NCBI RefSeq assembly: GCF_007197555.1
Contig: NZ_CP041614.1
Coordinates: forward strand, 4,270,001-4,334,000
Length of the DNA: 64,000 nt
Direction of reading: 5' to 3'
Origin: Shewanella psychropiezotolerans
GTDB lineage: Bacteria; Pseudomonadota; Gammaproteobacteria; Enterobacterales; Shewanellaceae
Position numbers and translations under genes: made by a program
Part shown: positions 42,480-53,543 of the stretch, in pieces
Layout: every line of letters begins with the position of its first letter
How positions within the stretch are numbered: position 1 is the stretch's first letter
Notes under the pieces: generated by a model
Seen by the model: the letters and a program-made list of their open reading frames with translations, nothing else
What the model was told of the DNA's origin: nothing
Databases searched by the model: none

Positions 42480-44837
42480 TTAACCCGTGTTTTTAACGAC
42501 TTCGAAGCCTTCAATTGGTCGCTCTAGCGCCAATTTTAACACTTCATCGATCCAGCGCACCGGATAAATTTTCAAGTCGGCGACTACGTTTGCAGGGATC
42601 TCTTCCAAATCTCGTTCATTTTCCTTTGGAATCAACACGACTTTAGTTCCACCTCGGTGGGCAGCAAGCAACTTTTCCTTCAATCCACCGATAGGCAATA
42701 CCTCACCACGTAGGGTGATTTCACCTGTCATGGCGACATCGGCACGTACAGGGTTCCCCGTTAGGCTAGAAACCAATGCGGTACACATAGCCGCACCAGC
42801 AGAAGGCCCATCTTTCGGTGTTGCCCCTTCTGGCACATGAACATGGATATCACGTTTCTCATAGAAATCAGGATTGATGCCTAACTGTTCTGCACGAGCT
42901 CTGACCACTGTCATCGCAGCCTGAATTGACTCCTGCATAACATCACCGAGTGAGCCTGTGTAACTTAGCTTACCTTTACCCGGTACCGAGGTGGCCTCAA
43001 TAGTGAGCAAATCACCACCGACTTCAGTCCATGCCAACCCAGTCACTTGACCGATCTGGTTATTGGACTCTGCTTTACCATAGTCACAACGCTGCACACC
43101 CAAAAATGATTTTAGGTTATCCTGATCCACGTCAACATGCTTAAGCGTCTTGTCGAGCAAGATACGCTTAACCACTTTACGACAGATTTTTGATAGTTCA
43201 CGTTCAAGCGATCTCACACCCGCTTCACGTGTGTAATAACGAATGATACCTATGATGGCACTATCATGAACTGTCACTTCTTTGATTTTGAGGCCGTTAC
43301 GTTCGATTTGCTTAGGCAACAAGTGTTGCTTAGCAATATTAAGTTTCTCATCTTCGGTGTAACCCGATAGACGAATGACTTCCATACGGTCAAGTAGTGG
43401 GCCAGGGATATTCATCGAATTCGAGGTCGCAACGAACATCACATCGGACAGATCGTAATCCACTTCTAAATAGTGATCACTAAAGGTCGAATTCTGCTCA
43501 GGATCTAGCACCTCTAACAGAGCCGACGCTGGATCGCCACGCATATCGCTGCTCATCTTATCTATCTCATCGAGCAGGAACAGCGGATTTTTAACCCCTA
43601 CTTTAGACATTTTCTGGATGACTTTGCCCGGCATAGAGCCAATATAAGTACGACGATGACCGCGGATCTCGGCCTCATCACGTACGCCACCCAAGGCGAC
43701 ACGAATATACTTGCGCCCGGTTGCCCTAGCAATCGACTGTCCTAATGAGGTTTTACCCACGCCTGGAGGTCCCACTAAACAAAGAATTGGACCTTTAAGC
43801 TGCTTGACTCGGCTCTGAACCGCCAAGTACTCTAAAATGCGTTCTTTGACTTTTTCCAAACCAAAATGATCAGCGTCTAACACATCTTGTGCCTTGGCCA
43901 AGTCACGTTTAATTTTAGAACGTTGACGCCAAGGAACCGAGATCATCCAATCGACATAGCTACGAACAACCGTAGCTTCAGCCGACATGGGCGACATCAT
44001 CTTCAATTTATTGAGCTCAGCGATCGCCTTCTCTTTGGCTTCCTCCGGCATCTTAGCTTCTTCAATCTTCTTGGCTAAGGTTTCAAATTCATCGTGAGAC
44101 TCATCGATGTCCCCCAACTCTTTTTGAATCGCCTTCATCTGCTCGTTGAGGTAATACTCGCGCTGACTCTTCTCCATCTGCTTCTTGACTCGAGAACGGA
44201 TCCGCTTCTCAACCTGTAACAGATCAATTTCGGACTCCATCATGGCCATCAAATACTCGAGACGTTCGGCAACATCGACCATCTCAAGCACAGATTGCTT
44301 ATCTTCGAGCTTAAGTGGCATATGGGCCGCCATGGTATCGGCAAGACGTGCGGCTTCTTCGATCCCCGACAGTGACGTTAACACCTCAGGTGGGATCTTC
44401 TTATTCAGCTTGATGTAGCCCTCAAACTGGCCAACGGCAGAACGAACCAACACCTCTTCCTCTTTCTCAACCATTGGCTCAGATTCCAGGTATTGAGCCG
44501 TGGCGACAAAGAAAGATTCCTCGTCTGAATATTTCTCGATGCGCGCGCGCTTACCACCTTCAACCAGTACTTTTACTGTGCCATCGGGTAACTTCAACAA
44601 CTGTAAAATTGAAGCGACTGTACCCACTTCAAAAATGTCATCAATGCTTGGGTCATCGAGCTCAGCATCGCGCTGGGCAACCAGAATAATTTGTTTGTTT
44701 TGCTCCATCGCCGATTCCAGGCAACGAATAGATTTTTCCCGTCCTACGAATAACGGAATTACCATATGGGGATAAACCACCACATCTCTTAGTGGTAGTA
44801 CGGGTAGTTCGATTCGCGCTTCACTCTCTTGTGTCAT
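42480..44837 (-). CDS. lon: Lon ATP-dependent protease
   Basis: A 785-residue protease (E. coli Lon 784 aa). It has an N-terminal substrate domain (about 1-200), a coiled-coil hinge, AAA+ motifs G-P-P-G-V-G-K-T-S (about 355-363) and D-E-I-D-K-M, and a C-terminal Ser-Lys protease. The catalytic Ser lies in K-D-G-P-S-A-G-A-A (about 679) and the Lys in P-I-G-G-L-K-E-K (about 722). It degrades misfolded and regulatory proteins in the cytosol. A sigma-32-like promoter lies before it (44872-44900), as expected for a heat-shock gene. Confidence 0.98.
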   Translation of the reverse strand: MTQESEARIELPVLPLRDVVVYPHMVIPLFVGREKSIRCLESAMEQNKQIILVAQRDAELDDPSIDDIFEVGTVASILQLLKLPDGTVKVLVEGGKRARIEKYSDEESFFVATAQYLESEPMVEKEEEVLVRSAVGQFEGYIKLNKKIPPEVLTSLSGIEEAARLADTMAAHMPLKLEDKQSVLEMVDVAERLEYLMAMMESEIDLLQVEKRIRSRVKKQMEKSQREYYLNEQMKAIQKELGDIDESHDEFETLAKKIEEAKMPEEAKEKAIAELNKLKMMSPMSAEATVVRSYVDWMISVPWRQRSKIKRDLAKAQDVLDADHFGLEKVKERILEYLAVQSRVKQLKGPILCLVGPPGVGKTSLGQSIARATGRKYIRVALGGVRDEAEIRGHRRTYIGSMPGKVIQKMSKVGVKNPLFLLDEIDKMSSDMRGDPASALLEVLDPEQNSTFSDHYLEVDYDLSDVMFVATSNSMNIPGPLLDRMEVIRLSGYTEDEKLNIAKQHLLPKQIERNGLKIKEVTVHDSAIIGIIRYYTREAGVRSLERELSKICRKVVKRILLDKTLKHVDVDQDNLKSFLGVQRCDYGKAESNNQIGQVTGLAWTEVGGDLLTIEATSVPGKGKLSYTGSLGDVMQESIQAAMTVVRARAEQLGINPDFYEKRDIHVHVPEGATPKDGPSAGAAMCTALVSSLTGNPVRADVAMTGEITLRGEVLPIGGLKEKLLAAHRGGTKVVLIPKENERDLEEIPANVVADLKIYPVRWIDEVLKLALERPIEGFEVVKNTG

Positions 44838-44871
44838 AGCTCGATTCCGTTTGATGATAATACTAATGATT

Positions 44872-44900
44872 ATATTGGGATGAATTGATTGGTTTCAATG
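44872..44900 (-). promoter_or_regulatory. Sigma-32 (heat shock) promoter of lon
   Basis: On the minus strand CATTGAAA is followed by 13 bases and CCCAATAT, close to the consensus CTTGAAA-N13-CCCCATNT. The -10 end is about 35 bases before the lon start. Confidence 0.75.
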
Positions 44901-44928
44901 GCTAACAACAAATATATAAACTGAGCGA

Positions 44929-44957
44929 ATAAAAAAGGAGCCATATGGGCTCCCTTT
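44929..44957 (-). terminator. Rho-independent terminator of clpX
   Basis: AAAAGGAGCC-atat-GGGCTCCCTTT gives a strong stem with an A run that forms a U tract on the minus strand, 30 bases past clpX. Confidence 0.85.
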
Positions 44958-44986
44958 CAATTCTGATGAGTCTGTTTCTGAGAAAC

Positions 44987-46264
44987 TTACTCTGCGCCTG
45001 CAGCCTTAGGCTCACTATTCTCATAGATGAGTATAGGGCTAGATTCACCTTTAACGACAGATTCATCTATCACAACTTTAGCAACATCATCTGAGGAAGG
45101 TAGGTCATACATGATATCGAGTAAGATACCTTCAACGATTGAGCGTAATCCACGAGCACCAGTCTTACGGGTCATCGCCTTAGCTGCAATGGCTTTGAGT
45201 GCATCAGCTCTGAACTCAAGCTCTACGCCTTCCATCTCAAACAGTGCTGCAAACTGTTTAGTCAAGGCGTTCTTAGGTTCAGACAAAATTTGCACCAAGG
45301 CCTCTTCATCGAGCTCTGCCAATGTCGACAGAACAGGAAGACGGCCGATAAACTCAGGGATCAGACCATATTTGACCAGATCTTCCGGCTCAACCTGCAT
45401 CAGGATCTCAGAGATAGTGGCTTTATCATCTTCGCCCTTAATTTGAGCGCCAAAGCCAATACCACTGCCTTTATGGCTACGCTGCTCGATAACTTTCTCG
45501 AGACCAGAAAAGGCGCCACCACAAATGAACAGAATCTTAGAGGTGTCGACCTGTAAGAATTCTTGCTGAGGATGCTTACGTCCTCCCTGAGGTGGTACAG
45601 AAGCAACGGTGCCTTCTATCAGCTTGAGCAGTGCCTGTTGAACACCTTCACCGGACACATCGCGAGTGATCGATGGGTTATCAGACTTACGACTGATCTT
45701 ATCTATCTCATCGATGTAGACAATACCGCGCTGCGCCTTCTCGACGTCGTAATCACATTTTTGTAGCAGCTTCTGAATGATATTCTCGACATCTTCACCT
45801 ACATAACCAGCCTCGGTTAATGTGGTTGCATCGGCCATGGTAAATGGCACATCCAGAAAACGCGCAAATGTCTCGGCGAGTAATGTCTTACCGCTACCCG
45901 TTGGGCCAATCAGCAAGATATTACTCTTGCCGAGTTCGACACCATCTTTAGGACTCGAATTTTTTAATCGCTTATAGTGGTTATATACCGCGACAGACAG
46001 GACCTTCTTCGCCTTATCTTGCCCAATCACATAATCATCCAGATGAGCTCTTAACTCATGTGGTGTCGGTAATTTGTCCTGATCTTGCTTCGGTGAAATC
46101 TCTTTGATCTCTTCCCTAATAATATCGTTGCAGAGCTCAACACACTCATCACAAACATATACTGAAGGGCCAGCGATGAGTTTACGAACCTCATGTTGAC
46201 TCTTTCCACAAAAAGAGCAGTACAGTAGTTTCCCACTGTCACCGGTACTTTTGTTGTCGCTCAT
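44987..46264 (-). CDS. clpX: ClpX, ATPase subunit of ClpXP protease
   Basis: A 425-residue unfoldase. It has an N-terminal zinc domain with four Cys (C-S-F-C-G and C-D-E-C-V-E-L-C), an AAA+ core with G-P-T-G-S-G-K-T (about 121-128), D-E-I-D-K-I, and the pore loop G-Y-V-G-E-D. The I-G-F-G loop that docks ClpP is seen at G-S-G-I-G-F-G-A. It unfolds tagged proteins and feeds them to ClpP. It lies 81 bases after clpP with no clear terminator between, so they are probably cotranscribed. Confidence 0.98.
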   Translation of the reverse strand: MSDNKSTGDSGKLLYCSFCGKSQHEVRKLIAGPSVYVCDECVELCNDIIREEIKEISPKQDQDKLPTPHELRAHLDDYVIGQDKAKKVLSVAVYNHYKRLKNSSPKDGVELGKSNILLIGPTGSGKTLLAETFARFLDVPFTMADATTLTEAGYVGEDVENIIQKLLQKCDYDVEKAQRGIVYIDEIDKISRKSDNPSITRDVSGEGVQQALLKLIEGTVASVPPQGGRKHPQQEFLQVDTSKILFICGGAFSGLEKVIEQRSHKGSGIGFGAQIKGEDDKATISEILMQVEPEDLVKYGLIPEFIGRLPVLSTLAELDEEALVQILSEPKNALTKQFAALFEMEGVELEFRADALKAIAAKAMTRKTGARGLRSIVEGILLDIMYDLPSSDDVAKVVIDESVVKGESSPILIYENSEPKAAGAE

Positions 46265-46345
46265 TACACTACCTCTTGCGCAGTCTGCACTACTTAAATC
46301 TACTTATCGCCTTACTACTCAGCATAGCTCAGCCAAAGACAAAAA

Positions 46346-46957
46346 TCAGCCCTGTTTACTCATCACTGAATCGACGATTCCATATTCTGCCGCTTGATTG
46401 GCACTCATGAAGTTATCACGATCCGTATCACGTTCAATCACTTCCAGTGGTTGGCCCGTGTGCTCAGCCAGCATCTGGTTTAACTTATCCTTAATGCCCA
46501 ATATCTCCTGAGCATGAATGGCGATATCAGAGGCTTGCCCCTGAAAGCCACCCAATGGCTGATGGATCATCACTCTGGAGTTTGGCAAACAATGACGCTT
46601 ACCTGCAGCGCCCCCAGCAAGAAGAAACGCCCCCATGCTAGCAGCTTGTCCAATACAGACTGTACTGACATCCGGCTTGATGAATTGCATAGTATCGTAG
46701 ATCGCCATTCCGGCAGTAACAGAGCCGCCTGGAGAGTTAATATACAGGAAAATATCCTTATCAGGGCTCTCTGACTCCAAAAACAGTAATTGTGCGACGA
46801 CAAGATTAGCCATATGCTCTTCAACTGGACCAACCAGGAAGATGATACGCTCTTTTAATAGGCGAGAATAGATATCGTACGAGCGTTCACCCTTGGCAGT
46901 TTGTTCAACTACCATAGGCACTAGTGCATTTAATACTGATTCTGGTGCATTTTGCAT
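46346..46957 (-). CDS. clpP: ClpP, proteolytic subunit of Clp protease
   Basis: A 203-residue serine protease: catalytic Ser in [11 protein letters not shown] (about residue 107), His in M-I-H-Q-P-L-G-G (about 132) and Asp later in D-R-D. The N-terminal start M-Q-N-A-P-E-S-V-L is a short propeptide as in E. coli. Fourteen subunits form the barrel for ClpX and ClpA. It follows tig across a hairpin terminator and is upstream of clpX. Confidence 0.98.
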   Translation of the reverse strand: MQNAPESVLNALVPMVVEQTAKGERSYDIYSRLLKERIIFLVGPVEEHMANLVVAQLLFLESESPDKDIFLYINSPGGSVTAGMAIYDTMQFIKPDVSTVCIGQAASMGAFLLAGGAAGKRHCLPNSRVMIHQPLGGFQGQASDIAIHAQEILGIKDKLNQMLAEHTGQPLEVIERDTDRDNFMSANQAAEYGIVDSVMSKQG

Positions 46958-46978
46958 TATTTATAATCCCTAAATAAA

Positions 46979-47012
46979 AACGGCTCGCATGAGGAACCTC
47001 ATACGAGCCATT
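46979..47012 (-). terminator. Terminator or attenuator between tig and clpP
   Basis: GGCTCG-ATGAGG pairs with CCTCAT-CGAGCC around two loop bases. On the minus strand it is followed by TTTTTAT. It likely ends the tig transcript, with part of it reading into clpP. Confidence 0.75.
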
Positions 47013-47047
47013 ATAAATGGTTAATCACCATTTAAGTCAAGCTAAGC

Positions 47048-48352
47048 TTAGCCTTGTTGTGTAGCCTTGTTCATAAATTCTTCAAAGTTAACTGCTTTTT
47101 CAGTCACTTTGGCAGTTTTTAACAAAGCTTCAACCGCTTGCTCTTCAAGAGCGACATTACGCATGTTCTGCATCATCTCTTGATTAGCCTTGTAATATTC
47201 AACAACTTCACTTGGATCTTCGTAAGCTGAAGCCATAGAAGCAATAAGCGCCTGAACACGTTCGTCTTCAGCTTTAAGCTCGTTAGTCTTGATCACTTCA
47301 CCAAGTAGTAAGCCAACTTTTACGCGACGTTCTGCTTGCTCAGTGAATAGGTCTGCAGGTAGCTCAGGCATGTTAGCAGCTTGATCACCGAAACGCTGCA
47401 TCGCTTGCTTACGCAATACTTCAACTTCGCCATCGATAAGCGACTTAGGCAGGCCGATTTCATTCTGCTCAAGTAGACCTTTAAGTACTTGCTCTTTAAC
47501 ACTGGCTTTAAGTGCTTGCTCAAGTTCACGACCCATGTTCTTGCTGATCTCAGCTTTAAGCGCTTCCAGACCACCTTCGGTCACACCGAATAGCTTAGCA
47601 AACTCATCGTTAACTTCAGGAAGGTTAGCCGCTTGAACTTCGTTCAATGTGATAATGAACTTAGCAACTTTACCTTTCAAGTTTTCAGCATGGTAATCTT
47701 CAGGGAAAGTGACATCGATATCGAACTCTTCACCCGCTTTATGACCTTCAACACCAGACTCGAAGCCAGGGATCATGCGGCCGCTACCAAGTTGTAGTTC
47801 GAAGTTTTCGGCTTTACCGCCTTCAAACTCTTCACCGTCAACTGAACCCACGAAGTTGATCATCGCCTTGTCGCCATCAGCAGCTTCACGCTCTACAGCT
47901 TCAAAAGTAGCGTGTTGCTTACGCAATGTTTCAATCATAGCGTCAACATCAGTATCTGTGACTTCAGCAGTTGGTTGCTCAACTACGATTGCATCAAGAC
48001 CCTTTAGTTCTACTTCTGGGTAGATCTCGAAAGTCGCTACAAACTGGAAGTTATCGGTATCTGACTCACCAGGTATGAAAGTCGGTGCGCCAGCTGGGTT
48101 TAATTTCTCAGCAACAATAGCTTCAACGAAATTACGCTGCATCACTTCACCGGTGATATCTTGACGGATAGCCTTGCCATAACGCTTGTTAATGACACTA
48201 ACTGGCACCTTACCTGGACGGAAACCAGGAAGACGAGCACGCTTTGCTTCGCTCTTTAATGCTTCATTAACGGTTTTTTCAATCTGCTCAGCAGGAACAG
48301 AAATAGTTAGGCGACGCTCTAGGCCTTGAGTTGTTTCAACAGAAACTTGCAT
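47048..48352 (-). CDS. tig: Trigger factor (ribosome-associated chaperone)
   Basis: A 434-residue protein (E. coli 432). The ribosome-binding N domain has the signature G-F-R-P-G-K-V-P (about 44-51). An FKBP-type isomerase domain lies at about 150-245 ([22 protein letters not shown]), followed by helical C-terminal arms. It meets nascent chains at the exit tunnel. It leads the tig-clpP-clpX-lon-hupB-ppiD order found in E. coli. Confidence 0.97.
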   Translation of the reverse strand: MQVSVETTQGLERRLTISVPAEQIEKTVNEALKSEAKRARLPGFRPGKVPVSVINKRYGKAIRQDITGEVMQRNFVEAIVAEKLNPAGAPTFIPGESDTDNFQFVATFEIYPEVELKGLDAIVVEQPTAEVTDTDVDAMIETLRKQHATFEAVEREAADGDKAMINFVGSVDGEEFEGGKAENFELQLGSGRMIPGFESGVEGHKAGEEFDIDVTFPEDYHAENLKGKVAKFIITLNEVQAANLPEVNDEFAKLFGVTEGGLEALKAEISKNMGRELEQALKASVKEQVLKGLLEQNEIGLPKSLIDGEVEVLRKQAMQRFGDQAANMPELPADLFTEQAERRVKVGLLLGEVIKTNELKAEDERVQALIASMASAYEDPSEVVEYYKANQEMMQNMRNVALEEQAVEALLKTAKVTEKAVNFEEFMNKATQQG

Positions 48353-48559
48353 TGTTTTACCTCGAAATAAGTCTTACATCCTTTGTAATAGTCGAATGAT
48401 CAACTATTAAAGTATTCGTTTCTTGATCTTAAAATTTGACTAGAAAGCCCATCACAACTGAATTCCGGCTCTAATCACTCATAGTTGAGAATTATCAAGA
48501 CGCGACATTATAGCCACGCTTTATCCCAGAGTCGACCTTAAAACACGAATTACAGGCGT

Positions 48560-48585
48560 AAAAAAAGCGACCTAAGGTCGCTTTT
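48560..48585 (-). terminator. Rho-independent terminator of the tRNA transcript
   Basis: AGCGACC-taa-GGTCGCT with an A run on the plus strand (U tract on minus) lies 20 bases past the tRNA-His 3' end and ends the Pro-Arg-His tRNA run. Confidence 0.85.
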
Positions 48586-48605
48586 CTACTTTCTTCTGAA
48601 AGAAA

Positions 48606-48682
48606 TGGGGTGACTGATGGGGCTCGAACCCACGACAACCGGAATCACAATCCGGGGCTCTACCAACTGAGCTACAATCACC
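48606..48682 (-). tRNA. tRNA-His (anticodon GTG)
   Basis: 77 bases with encoded CCA. Acceptor GGTGATT pairs with AGTCACC, the D loop reads AGCTCAGTTGG, the anticodon loop TTGTGAT gives GTG, and the T arm reads GTGGGTTCGAGCCCCAT. The extra 5' G facing C before CCA is typical of tRNA-His. It is last in the minus-strand tRNA run. Confidence 0.96.
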
Positions 48683-48689
48683 ACTGATA

Positions 48690-48766
48690 TGGTGCGCCCG
48701 GCAGGATTCGAACCTGCGGCCACCCGCTTAGAAGGCGGGTGCTCTATCCAACTGAGCTACGGGCGC
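48690..48766 (-). tRNA. tRNA-Arg (anticodon TCT)
   Basis: 77 bases with encoded CCA. Acceptor GCGCCCG pairs with CGGGCGC. The anticodon stem CCCGC/GCGGG holds loop CTTCTAA (anticodon TCT), and the T arm reads GCAGGTTCGAATCCTGC. It lies seven bases upstream of tRNA-His. Confidence 0.97.
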
Positions 48767-48853
48767 TTCGAAAGTGATAATTCTCACATCCTGAATAAGC
48801 GTTGAAAGACGTATCTTTCATTTATCTGCTTGGTGTTCAGATAAATATATAAT

Positions 48854-48917
48854 TGGTCGGCCACTCTCTTTCATAAAGAGTGAGGATTCGAAGCTCTTAG
48901 CCTCTGTTCCTATTCGA
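48854..48917 (-). pseudogene. Decayed tRNA-Pro-like remnant (3' end type)
   Basis: The plus strand begins TGGTCGG as the intact tRNA-Pro does and keeps the T-arm core GAGGATTCGAA. The acceptor and anticodon regions no longer pair, and an unrelated stretch CCACTCTCTTTC is inserted. It is not a working tRNA. Confidence 0.5.
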
Positions 48918-48956
48918 CCTTAAAGCAAGAAGGTTAACAACCTACTTTAATAAATT

Positions 48957-49033
<77 letters not shown>

Positions 49034-49072
49034 AAAATCAACTTTTACTTTATCTGCAATCAACACCAGAGT

Positions 49073-49133
49073 TCCTCTGTTCCACTTCTTATCCTAAACA
49101 AGGATGCTAAAGCGGCTGCGCTAATCACCGAAG
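49073..49133 (-). pseudogene. Decayed tRNA-Pro-like remnant (5' half type)
   Basis: The plus strand ends GCTGCGCTAATCACCG, identical to the 5' half of tRNA-Pro apart from one missing base nearby. The anticodon region now reads CCTAAAC and the T arm is lost. The relic lies 40 bases upstream of the working gene. Confidence 0.65.
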
Positions 49134-49444
49134 GTCTATCATTTGAAAATTTTAAAGAATGTTTATAATTGGGAGAAACATTCAATCTTCTGCTAACCTC
49201 GAGAACAATCTAGCTTCTCGTTGAGAACGGAGCGCATCTTAGCCCCTAGCCTGACATGCGTCAACGGTTTTTTTATAAAGAAAGTGAGCTTGGTTACTTT
49301 ACAAACTATCGGGTCTAAAACCACTCAAATTATCCGTATTTTAGAACTGATTGTTGTACAGCTTAATAAATGACACTCAAGCCTTGTCCTGTTAAAATGG
49401 CGCCGTTTTCATTATCGCGCTCCATTAAAGGATATCCAACCCCA
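49134..49444. other. Divergent upstream region of the tRNA run and folD
   Basis: Apart from the tRNA relic it abuts, this region holds no gene. It must carry the promoter of the tRNA run (minus) and of folD (plus). An AAAGGA at 49427-49432 sits before folD. No clear regulator site was found. Confidence 0.45.
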
Positions 49445-50305
49445 ATGACAGCTCAAAGAATCGATGGCAAAGCGATCGCTCAATCCATTCGAACACAGCT
49501 AAAAGAAAAAGTAACCGCCCGTAAAGAGGCAGGACAGAGAGCTCCAGGTTTAGCGGTGATCTTAGTCGGCGCAGATCCAGCGTCTCAAGTTTATGTTGGC
49601 AGCAAGAGACGCGCCTGCGAAGAGGTCGGATTTCTTTCCCGCTCATATGACTTAGACAGCAGCACGTCTGAAGAGGAGTTGTTGGCGCTAATTGATGAGT
49701 GTAATAACGATTCATCTATCGATGGTATATTAGTGCAACTGCCTCTGCCTAAGCATATCGAAGAGTCGAAGGTCATCGAGCGTATCAGACCCGATAAAGA
49801 TGTTGATGGTTTCCATCCCTATAACGTTGGCCGTCTGGCTCAGCGCATTCCGGTATTGCGTTCATGTACACCTATGGGGATCATGACACTGATTAAGTCT
49901 ACTGGCGTTGATACCTTCGGTTTAGACGCTATCGTAGTGGGAGCCTCGAACATAGTGGGTCGCCCTATGACACTTGAATTGTTACTCGCGGGTTGTACTA
50001 CCACCACCTGTCATAGATTCACCCGCAATCTTGAACAAAAAGTCAGACAAGCGGATCTGGTTGTGGTCGCAGTAGGCAAGCCGGGGTTTATTCCTGGAGA
50101 TTGGATCAAGCCCGGCGCCTTGGTTATCGATGTGGGGATTAACCGTCTTGAAGATGGCAGCTTAGTGGGTGATGTTCAATATGACGTTGCGGCGGAAAAT
50201 GCCGCTTTCATCACCCCGGTTCCCGGTGGCGTCGGTCCAATGACCATAGCCAGCCTGCTGGAGAACACTTTATATGCCGCCGAGACTTATCACGATAAAG
50301 TCTAG
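49445..50305 (+). CDS. folD: FolD bifunctional methylene-THF dehydrogenase/cyclohydrolase
   Basis: The product is 286 residues from the ATG at 49445. An in-frame reading from 49370 adds 25 residues foreign to the family. Visible motifs include [13 protein letters not shown] (catalytic Lys near 54), Q-L-P-L-P-K-H, and [11 protein letters not shown] for NADP binding. The closing motif is [10 protein letters not shown]. It interconverts 5,10-methylene- and 10-formyl-tetrahydrofolate in the cytosol. It faces cysS, whose terminator it shares. Confidence 0.97.
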   Translation: MTAQRIDGKAIAQSIRTQLKEKVTARKEAGQRAPGLAVILVGADPASQVYVGSKRRACEEVGFLSRSYDLDSSTSEEELLALIDECNNDSSIDGILVQLPLPKHIEESKVIERIRPDKDVDGFHPYNVGRLAQRIPVLRSCTPMGIMTLIKSTGVDTFGLDAIVVGASNIVGRPMTLELLLAGCTTTTCHRFTRNLEQKVRQADLVVVAVGKPGFIPGDWIKPGALVIDVGINRLEDGSLVGDVQYDVAAENAAFITPVPGGVGPMTIASLLENTLYAAETYHDKV

Positions 50306-50330
50306 ATAGATTATAGGCTTGGATATTATT

Positions 50331-50541
50331 AGGTTCTAGGTTCTAGGTTCTAGGTTCTAGGTTCTAAAAAGCATAAATGTTCTGACTGCCACGGATAGCG
50401 GAAATGCCAATAAATGAATGGAACATTTATGGCCAGGCACAGCGAAGGTTTATACCCGTCCTTGGTAAATCTTCATAAATGTTCCAGACATAAATACCAC
50501 ACCTTTCCATCCATGGGGCGTGGCATAAGTGTTCCAGACAC
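50331..50541. repeat. Mosaic intergenic repeat element, copy 2
   Basis: It opens with five tandem AGGTTCT units (50331-50365), then AAAAAGCATAAAT, CTGACTGCCA, GAATGGAACATTTATGGCCA, GTTTATACCCGTCC and TGGTAAATCTTCATAA. GTTCCAGACATAAATACC, CCATCCATGGGG and GTGGCATAA complete it. Each block has a close match in 39661-39835, but block order and number differ. GGAACATTTATG and CATAAATGTTCC within it are inverted copies. Confidence 0.8.
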
Positions 50542-50568
50542 AAAAAAGCCTGCATCTGCAGGCTTTTT
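50542..50568. terminator. Bidirectional rho-independent terminator of folD and cysS
   Basis: AAAAGCCTGC-atct-GCAGGCTTTT is flanked by A and T runs on both sides. Confidence 0.9.
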
Positions 50569-50585
50569 AATGGGAAAGAGTAATT

Positions 50586-51965
50586 TCACTTCTTACGCCA
50601 GGTGGTGCCACTAGGGCCATCTTCTAAGATAACGCCTAAAGCATTTAAACCATCACGAGCCACATCGGCAGCAGGCCAATCTTTCTCGGCTCTGGCGCGA
50701 TTACGCTCGACGATCAAGGCCTCTATTTGAGCCACTTCATCATCACTGCCCTCCCCCTTGAAGAAGGTATCGACATCTTGTTCCAGTAGACCTAATACCT
50801 CGGCCAGCTCTTTTAACTTAACCCCCAATGCCGACGCTTGTGCGATGTCACTGCCTTTGAGACGGTTAATCTCACGCACCATCTCAAACAGCACCGAATA
50901 AGCTTCAGGCGTATTAAAATCGTCATCCATCGCTGCCTTAAACTTAGCGACAAATTCGGAGGCATCTGCAGGCTCAACGCTAAGATCTAAACCTTTAAGT
51001 GAAGTATACAAACGCTCGAGTGCAGATTTAGCTTGCTTGAGGTTATCTTCCGAATAATTAAGCTGGCTACGGTAATGACCCGATAACAGGAAGTAGCGAA
51101 TCGTCGCAGCATCATAGTGCTTAAGCACATCACGTATGGTGAAGAAGTTGTTCAATGACTTAGACATCTTCTCCTTGTCGATCATTACCATGCCAGTGTG
51201 CATCCAGTAATTCACATAAGGTGTGTCATGGGCACAGCAAGATTGAGCAATTTCATTCTCATGGTGTGGAAACTGAAGATCTGAACCACCACCATGGATA
51301 TCGAAGTGTTGACCTAAGTGCTTACTGTTCATTGCCGAACATTCTATATGCCATCCTGGACGACCGGCCCCCCAAGGAGATTCCCAGGTCGGTTCTCCGG
51401 GTTTAGACATCTTCCACAACACAAAATCCATAGGATCGCGTTTAGTGTCTTCGACTTCGACGCGAGCACCGGCTTGCAACTGCTCAATATTTTGCCCCGA
51501 CAGGCGGCCATATTCAGGGAAAGATGACACGCTAAAGAGCACATCGCCATTATCGGATACATAAGCATGTTCCTTCTCGATAAGTTTTTCAACCATATCG
51601 ATAATTTCAGGCATATGTAGTGTGGCTCTAGGCTCAAAATCTGGGCGTTTCATGTTTAACGCATCGAAATCACGATGCATTTCACCAATTAAACGCTCAG
51701 TCAAAGATTCACAACTTTCGTTATTCTCAGCCGCGCGCTTGATGATCTTGTCATCTACATCGGTAATGTTTCGCTGAAAATTCACCTCATAGCCTGAGTA
51801 TCTCAGATACCTGACAATCATATCGAAAGAGACAAAAGTTCGACCGTGACCGATATGACATAAGTCATAGATGGTGATCCCACACACATACATGCCAATT
51901 TTTCCTGGCTGTAATGGTTTGAATTCCTCTTTTTGGCGGGTCAGACTATTGTATAACTTCAACAT
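50586..51965 (-). CDS. cysS: Cysteinyl-tRNA synthetase
   Basis: The product is 459 residues from the ATG at 51963-51965 (E. coli 461); a TTG five codons upstream is also in frame. Motifs are C-H-I-G-H-G-R-T-F (HIGH, about 36-44, with zinc Cys C28 in V-C-G-I-T-I), later Cys and His zinc ligands, and E-K-M-S-K-S-L-N-N. It loads Cys onto tRNA-Cys. It faces folD and is divergent from ppiB. Confidence 0.97.
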   Translation of the reverse strand: MLKLYNSLTRQKEEFKPLQPGKIGMYVCGITIYDLCHIGHGRTFVSFDMIVRYLRYSGYEVNFQRNITDVDDKIIKRAAENNESCESLTERLIGEMHRDFDALNMKRPDFEPRATLHMPEIIDMVEKLIEKEHAYVSDNGDVLFSVSSFPEYGRLSGQNIEQLQAGARVEVEDTKRDPMDFVLWKMSKPGEPTWESPWGAGRPGWHIECSAMNSKHLGQHFDIHGGGSDLQFPHHENEIAQSCCAHDTPYVNYWMHTGMVMIDKEKMSKSLNNFFTIRDVLKHYDAATIRYFLLSGHYRSQLNYSEDNLKQAKSALERLYTSLKGLDLSVEPADASEFVAKFKAAMDDDFNTPEAYSVLFEMVREINRLKGSDIAQASALGVKLKELAEVLGLLEQDVDTFFKGEGSDDEVAQIEALIVERNRARAEKDWPAADVARDGLNALGVILEDGPSGTTWRKK

Positions 51966-52228
51966 CGCTACTCTCTTCAACGAAAAAACAATAAAAATTA
52001 GCTAGACAGTTTAACATCGCCCCCATGTTGCTTCCATCAGTTTTACGTGACTCTCACCATGAAACCCGGCTTTTTATCAAGTATATGGACGAGTTTTATC
52101 CTCACACGCTCTGACAATCAAATTTTTATTCTCTTAAGCAAATTAGCGACTAGCTCTTTATGCGAAATGGCAATTACGATAGAATCCTGCCACAATTTCT
52201 TATTGCTAAATTTAGTGAGAATCAAATC

Positions 52229-52723
52229 ATGATCACTCTTCATACCAACCATGGTGAAATCACCCTGGAACTAGAGACAGAAAAAGCACAGTTAACTGCC
52301 GAAAACTTTATCAAGTATGCTAAAGATGGCTTCTATGACGGTACGGTATTCCACCGCGTTATCGATGGTTTCATGGTTCAAGGTGGTGGCTTCACTGAAG
52401 ATATGGAGCAGAAGCCTTGCGGTGAAACCATCCAGAACGAAGCAAACAATGGTTTGTCGAACGTGATAGGCACTGTGGCTATGGCCAGAACATCGGATCC
52501 CCATTCGGCAACGGCTCAGTTCTTCATCAACATCAATGACAATACCTTCCTGGATTTCAAATCAGAGACAGCACAGGGCTGGGGTTACTGCGTATTTGCC
52601 AAGATCAGTGCCGGCATGGACGTGGTCAACAAGATTAAAGCGGTAAACACAGGTAACAAGGGCATGCATCAAGATGTGCCTCTAGAAGCTGTAATTATCG
52701 AGAAAGTGACCATTGCCGAATAA
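52229..52723 (+). CDS. ppiB: Cyclophilin-type peptidyl-prolyl isomerase B
   Basis: The product is 164 residues from the ATG at 52229 with GTGAGA upstream; an in-frame stretch back to 52160 is not family-like. The cyclophilin core [13 protein letters not shown] (about 43-55) and [10 protein letters not shown] type loop ([18 protein letters not shown]) hold the catalytic Arg and Phe. It has no signal, so the cytosolic form. It is followed after nine bases by lpxH, as in many gammaproteobacteria. Confidence 0.96.
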   Translation: MITLHTNHGEITLELETEKAQLTAENFIKYAKDGFYDGTVFHRVIDGFMVQGGGFTEDMEQKPCGETIQNEANNGLSNVIGTVAMARTSDPHSATAQFFININDNTFLDFKSETAQGWGYCVFAKISAGMDVVNKIKAVNTGNKGMHQDVPLEAVIIEKVTIAE

Positions 52724-52732
52724 ATCAGCTTA

Positions 52733-53467
52733 ATGCGCACACTTTTTATAGGCGATCTGCATCTATCTGCAGATCGCCCTGATATTACACTCGCCTTCAA
52801 TCAGTTTCTCGATACCCAACTCGATGATGCCGAAGCGCTCTATATACTTGGCGACCTATTTGAAGTCTGGACAGGCGATGATATTGCCGAGCCCTTCGCT
52901 AATGAGTTAGCCGATAAACTCCATGGCATCTCACAAAACCTGCCTATCTATTATATCCATGGAAATCGAGATTTTCTGATTGGTAATCAATTTGCAACAC
53001 GATCTGGCATAACCTTATTGCCAGAACTCCATAGCCTTAATCTATATGGCATTGCTACTGTGCTCCTTCATGGCGATAGCCTATGCACACTCGATAAGGG
53101 CTACCAAAGATTCAGACGCTTCAGAAATAACTCAGTGGTTAAGTGGATCTATTCACGCCTTCCTAAGCGCACTCGCCAAAATATTGCAACCAAGATACGT
53201 GCAAAGAGTCAGGCGAGTAATATGAATAAAAGCTACACCATCATGGATGTAGAGAAAGATGCCGTTACTCAACTAATGAATAGTTGCGGCGCAACACAGA
53301 TGATCCATGGCCATACCCATAGACCCGATATTCATTATTTAGGTAAAAATCAGGCTGGAATTGAGAATCTTCGAATTGTGGTCGGTGACTGGTACGAACA
53401 AGGCAGCGTGCTTAGCGTGTCGAAAGATAATCTAGCCTTAACCAGCCTGCCCTTTCAAGCCCAGTAA
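52733..53467 (+). CDS. lpxH: UDP-2,3-diacylglucosamine diphosphatase LpxH
   Basis: A 244-residue calcineurin-like phosphoesterase. Metal motifs are G-D-L-H-L-S (Asp8 and His10), G-D-L-F-E-V-W, G-N-R-D-F-L, H-G-D and H-G-H-T-H-R-P. It cleaves UDP-diacylglucosamine to lipid X in lipid A synthesis, at the inner face of the inner membrane. Length matches E. coli LpxH (240 aa). It is in a likely operon with ppiB. Confidence 0.96.
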   Translation: MRTLFIGDLHLSADRPDITLAFNQFLDTQLDDAEALYILGDLFEVWTGDDIAEPFANELADKLHGISQNLPIYYIHGNRDFLIGNQFATRSGITLLPELHSLNLYGIATVLLHGDSLCTLDKGYQRFRRFRNNSVVKWIYSRLPKRTRQNIATKIRAKSQASNMNKSYTIMDVEKDAVTQLMNSCGATQMIHGHTHRPDIHYLGKNQAGIENLRIVVGDWYEQGSVLSVSKDNLALTSLPFQAQ

Positions 53468-53543
53468 TGACTTCGTTAAGTCTTTACTGGCTCTCTCCCC
53501 TACAAAAACCGCCCCCAATAGTTCGAAACAGATTCAAAAGGTA

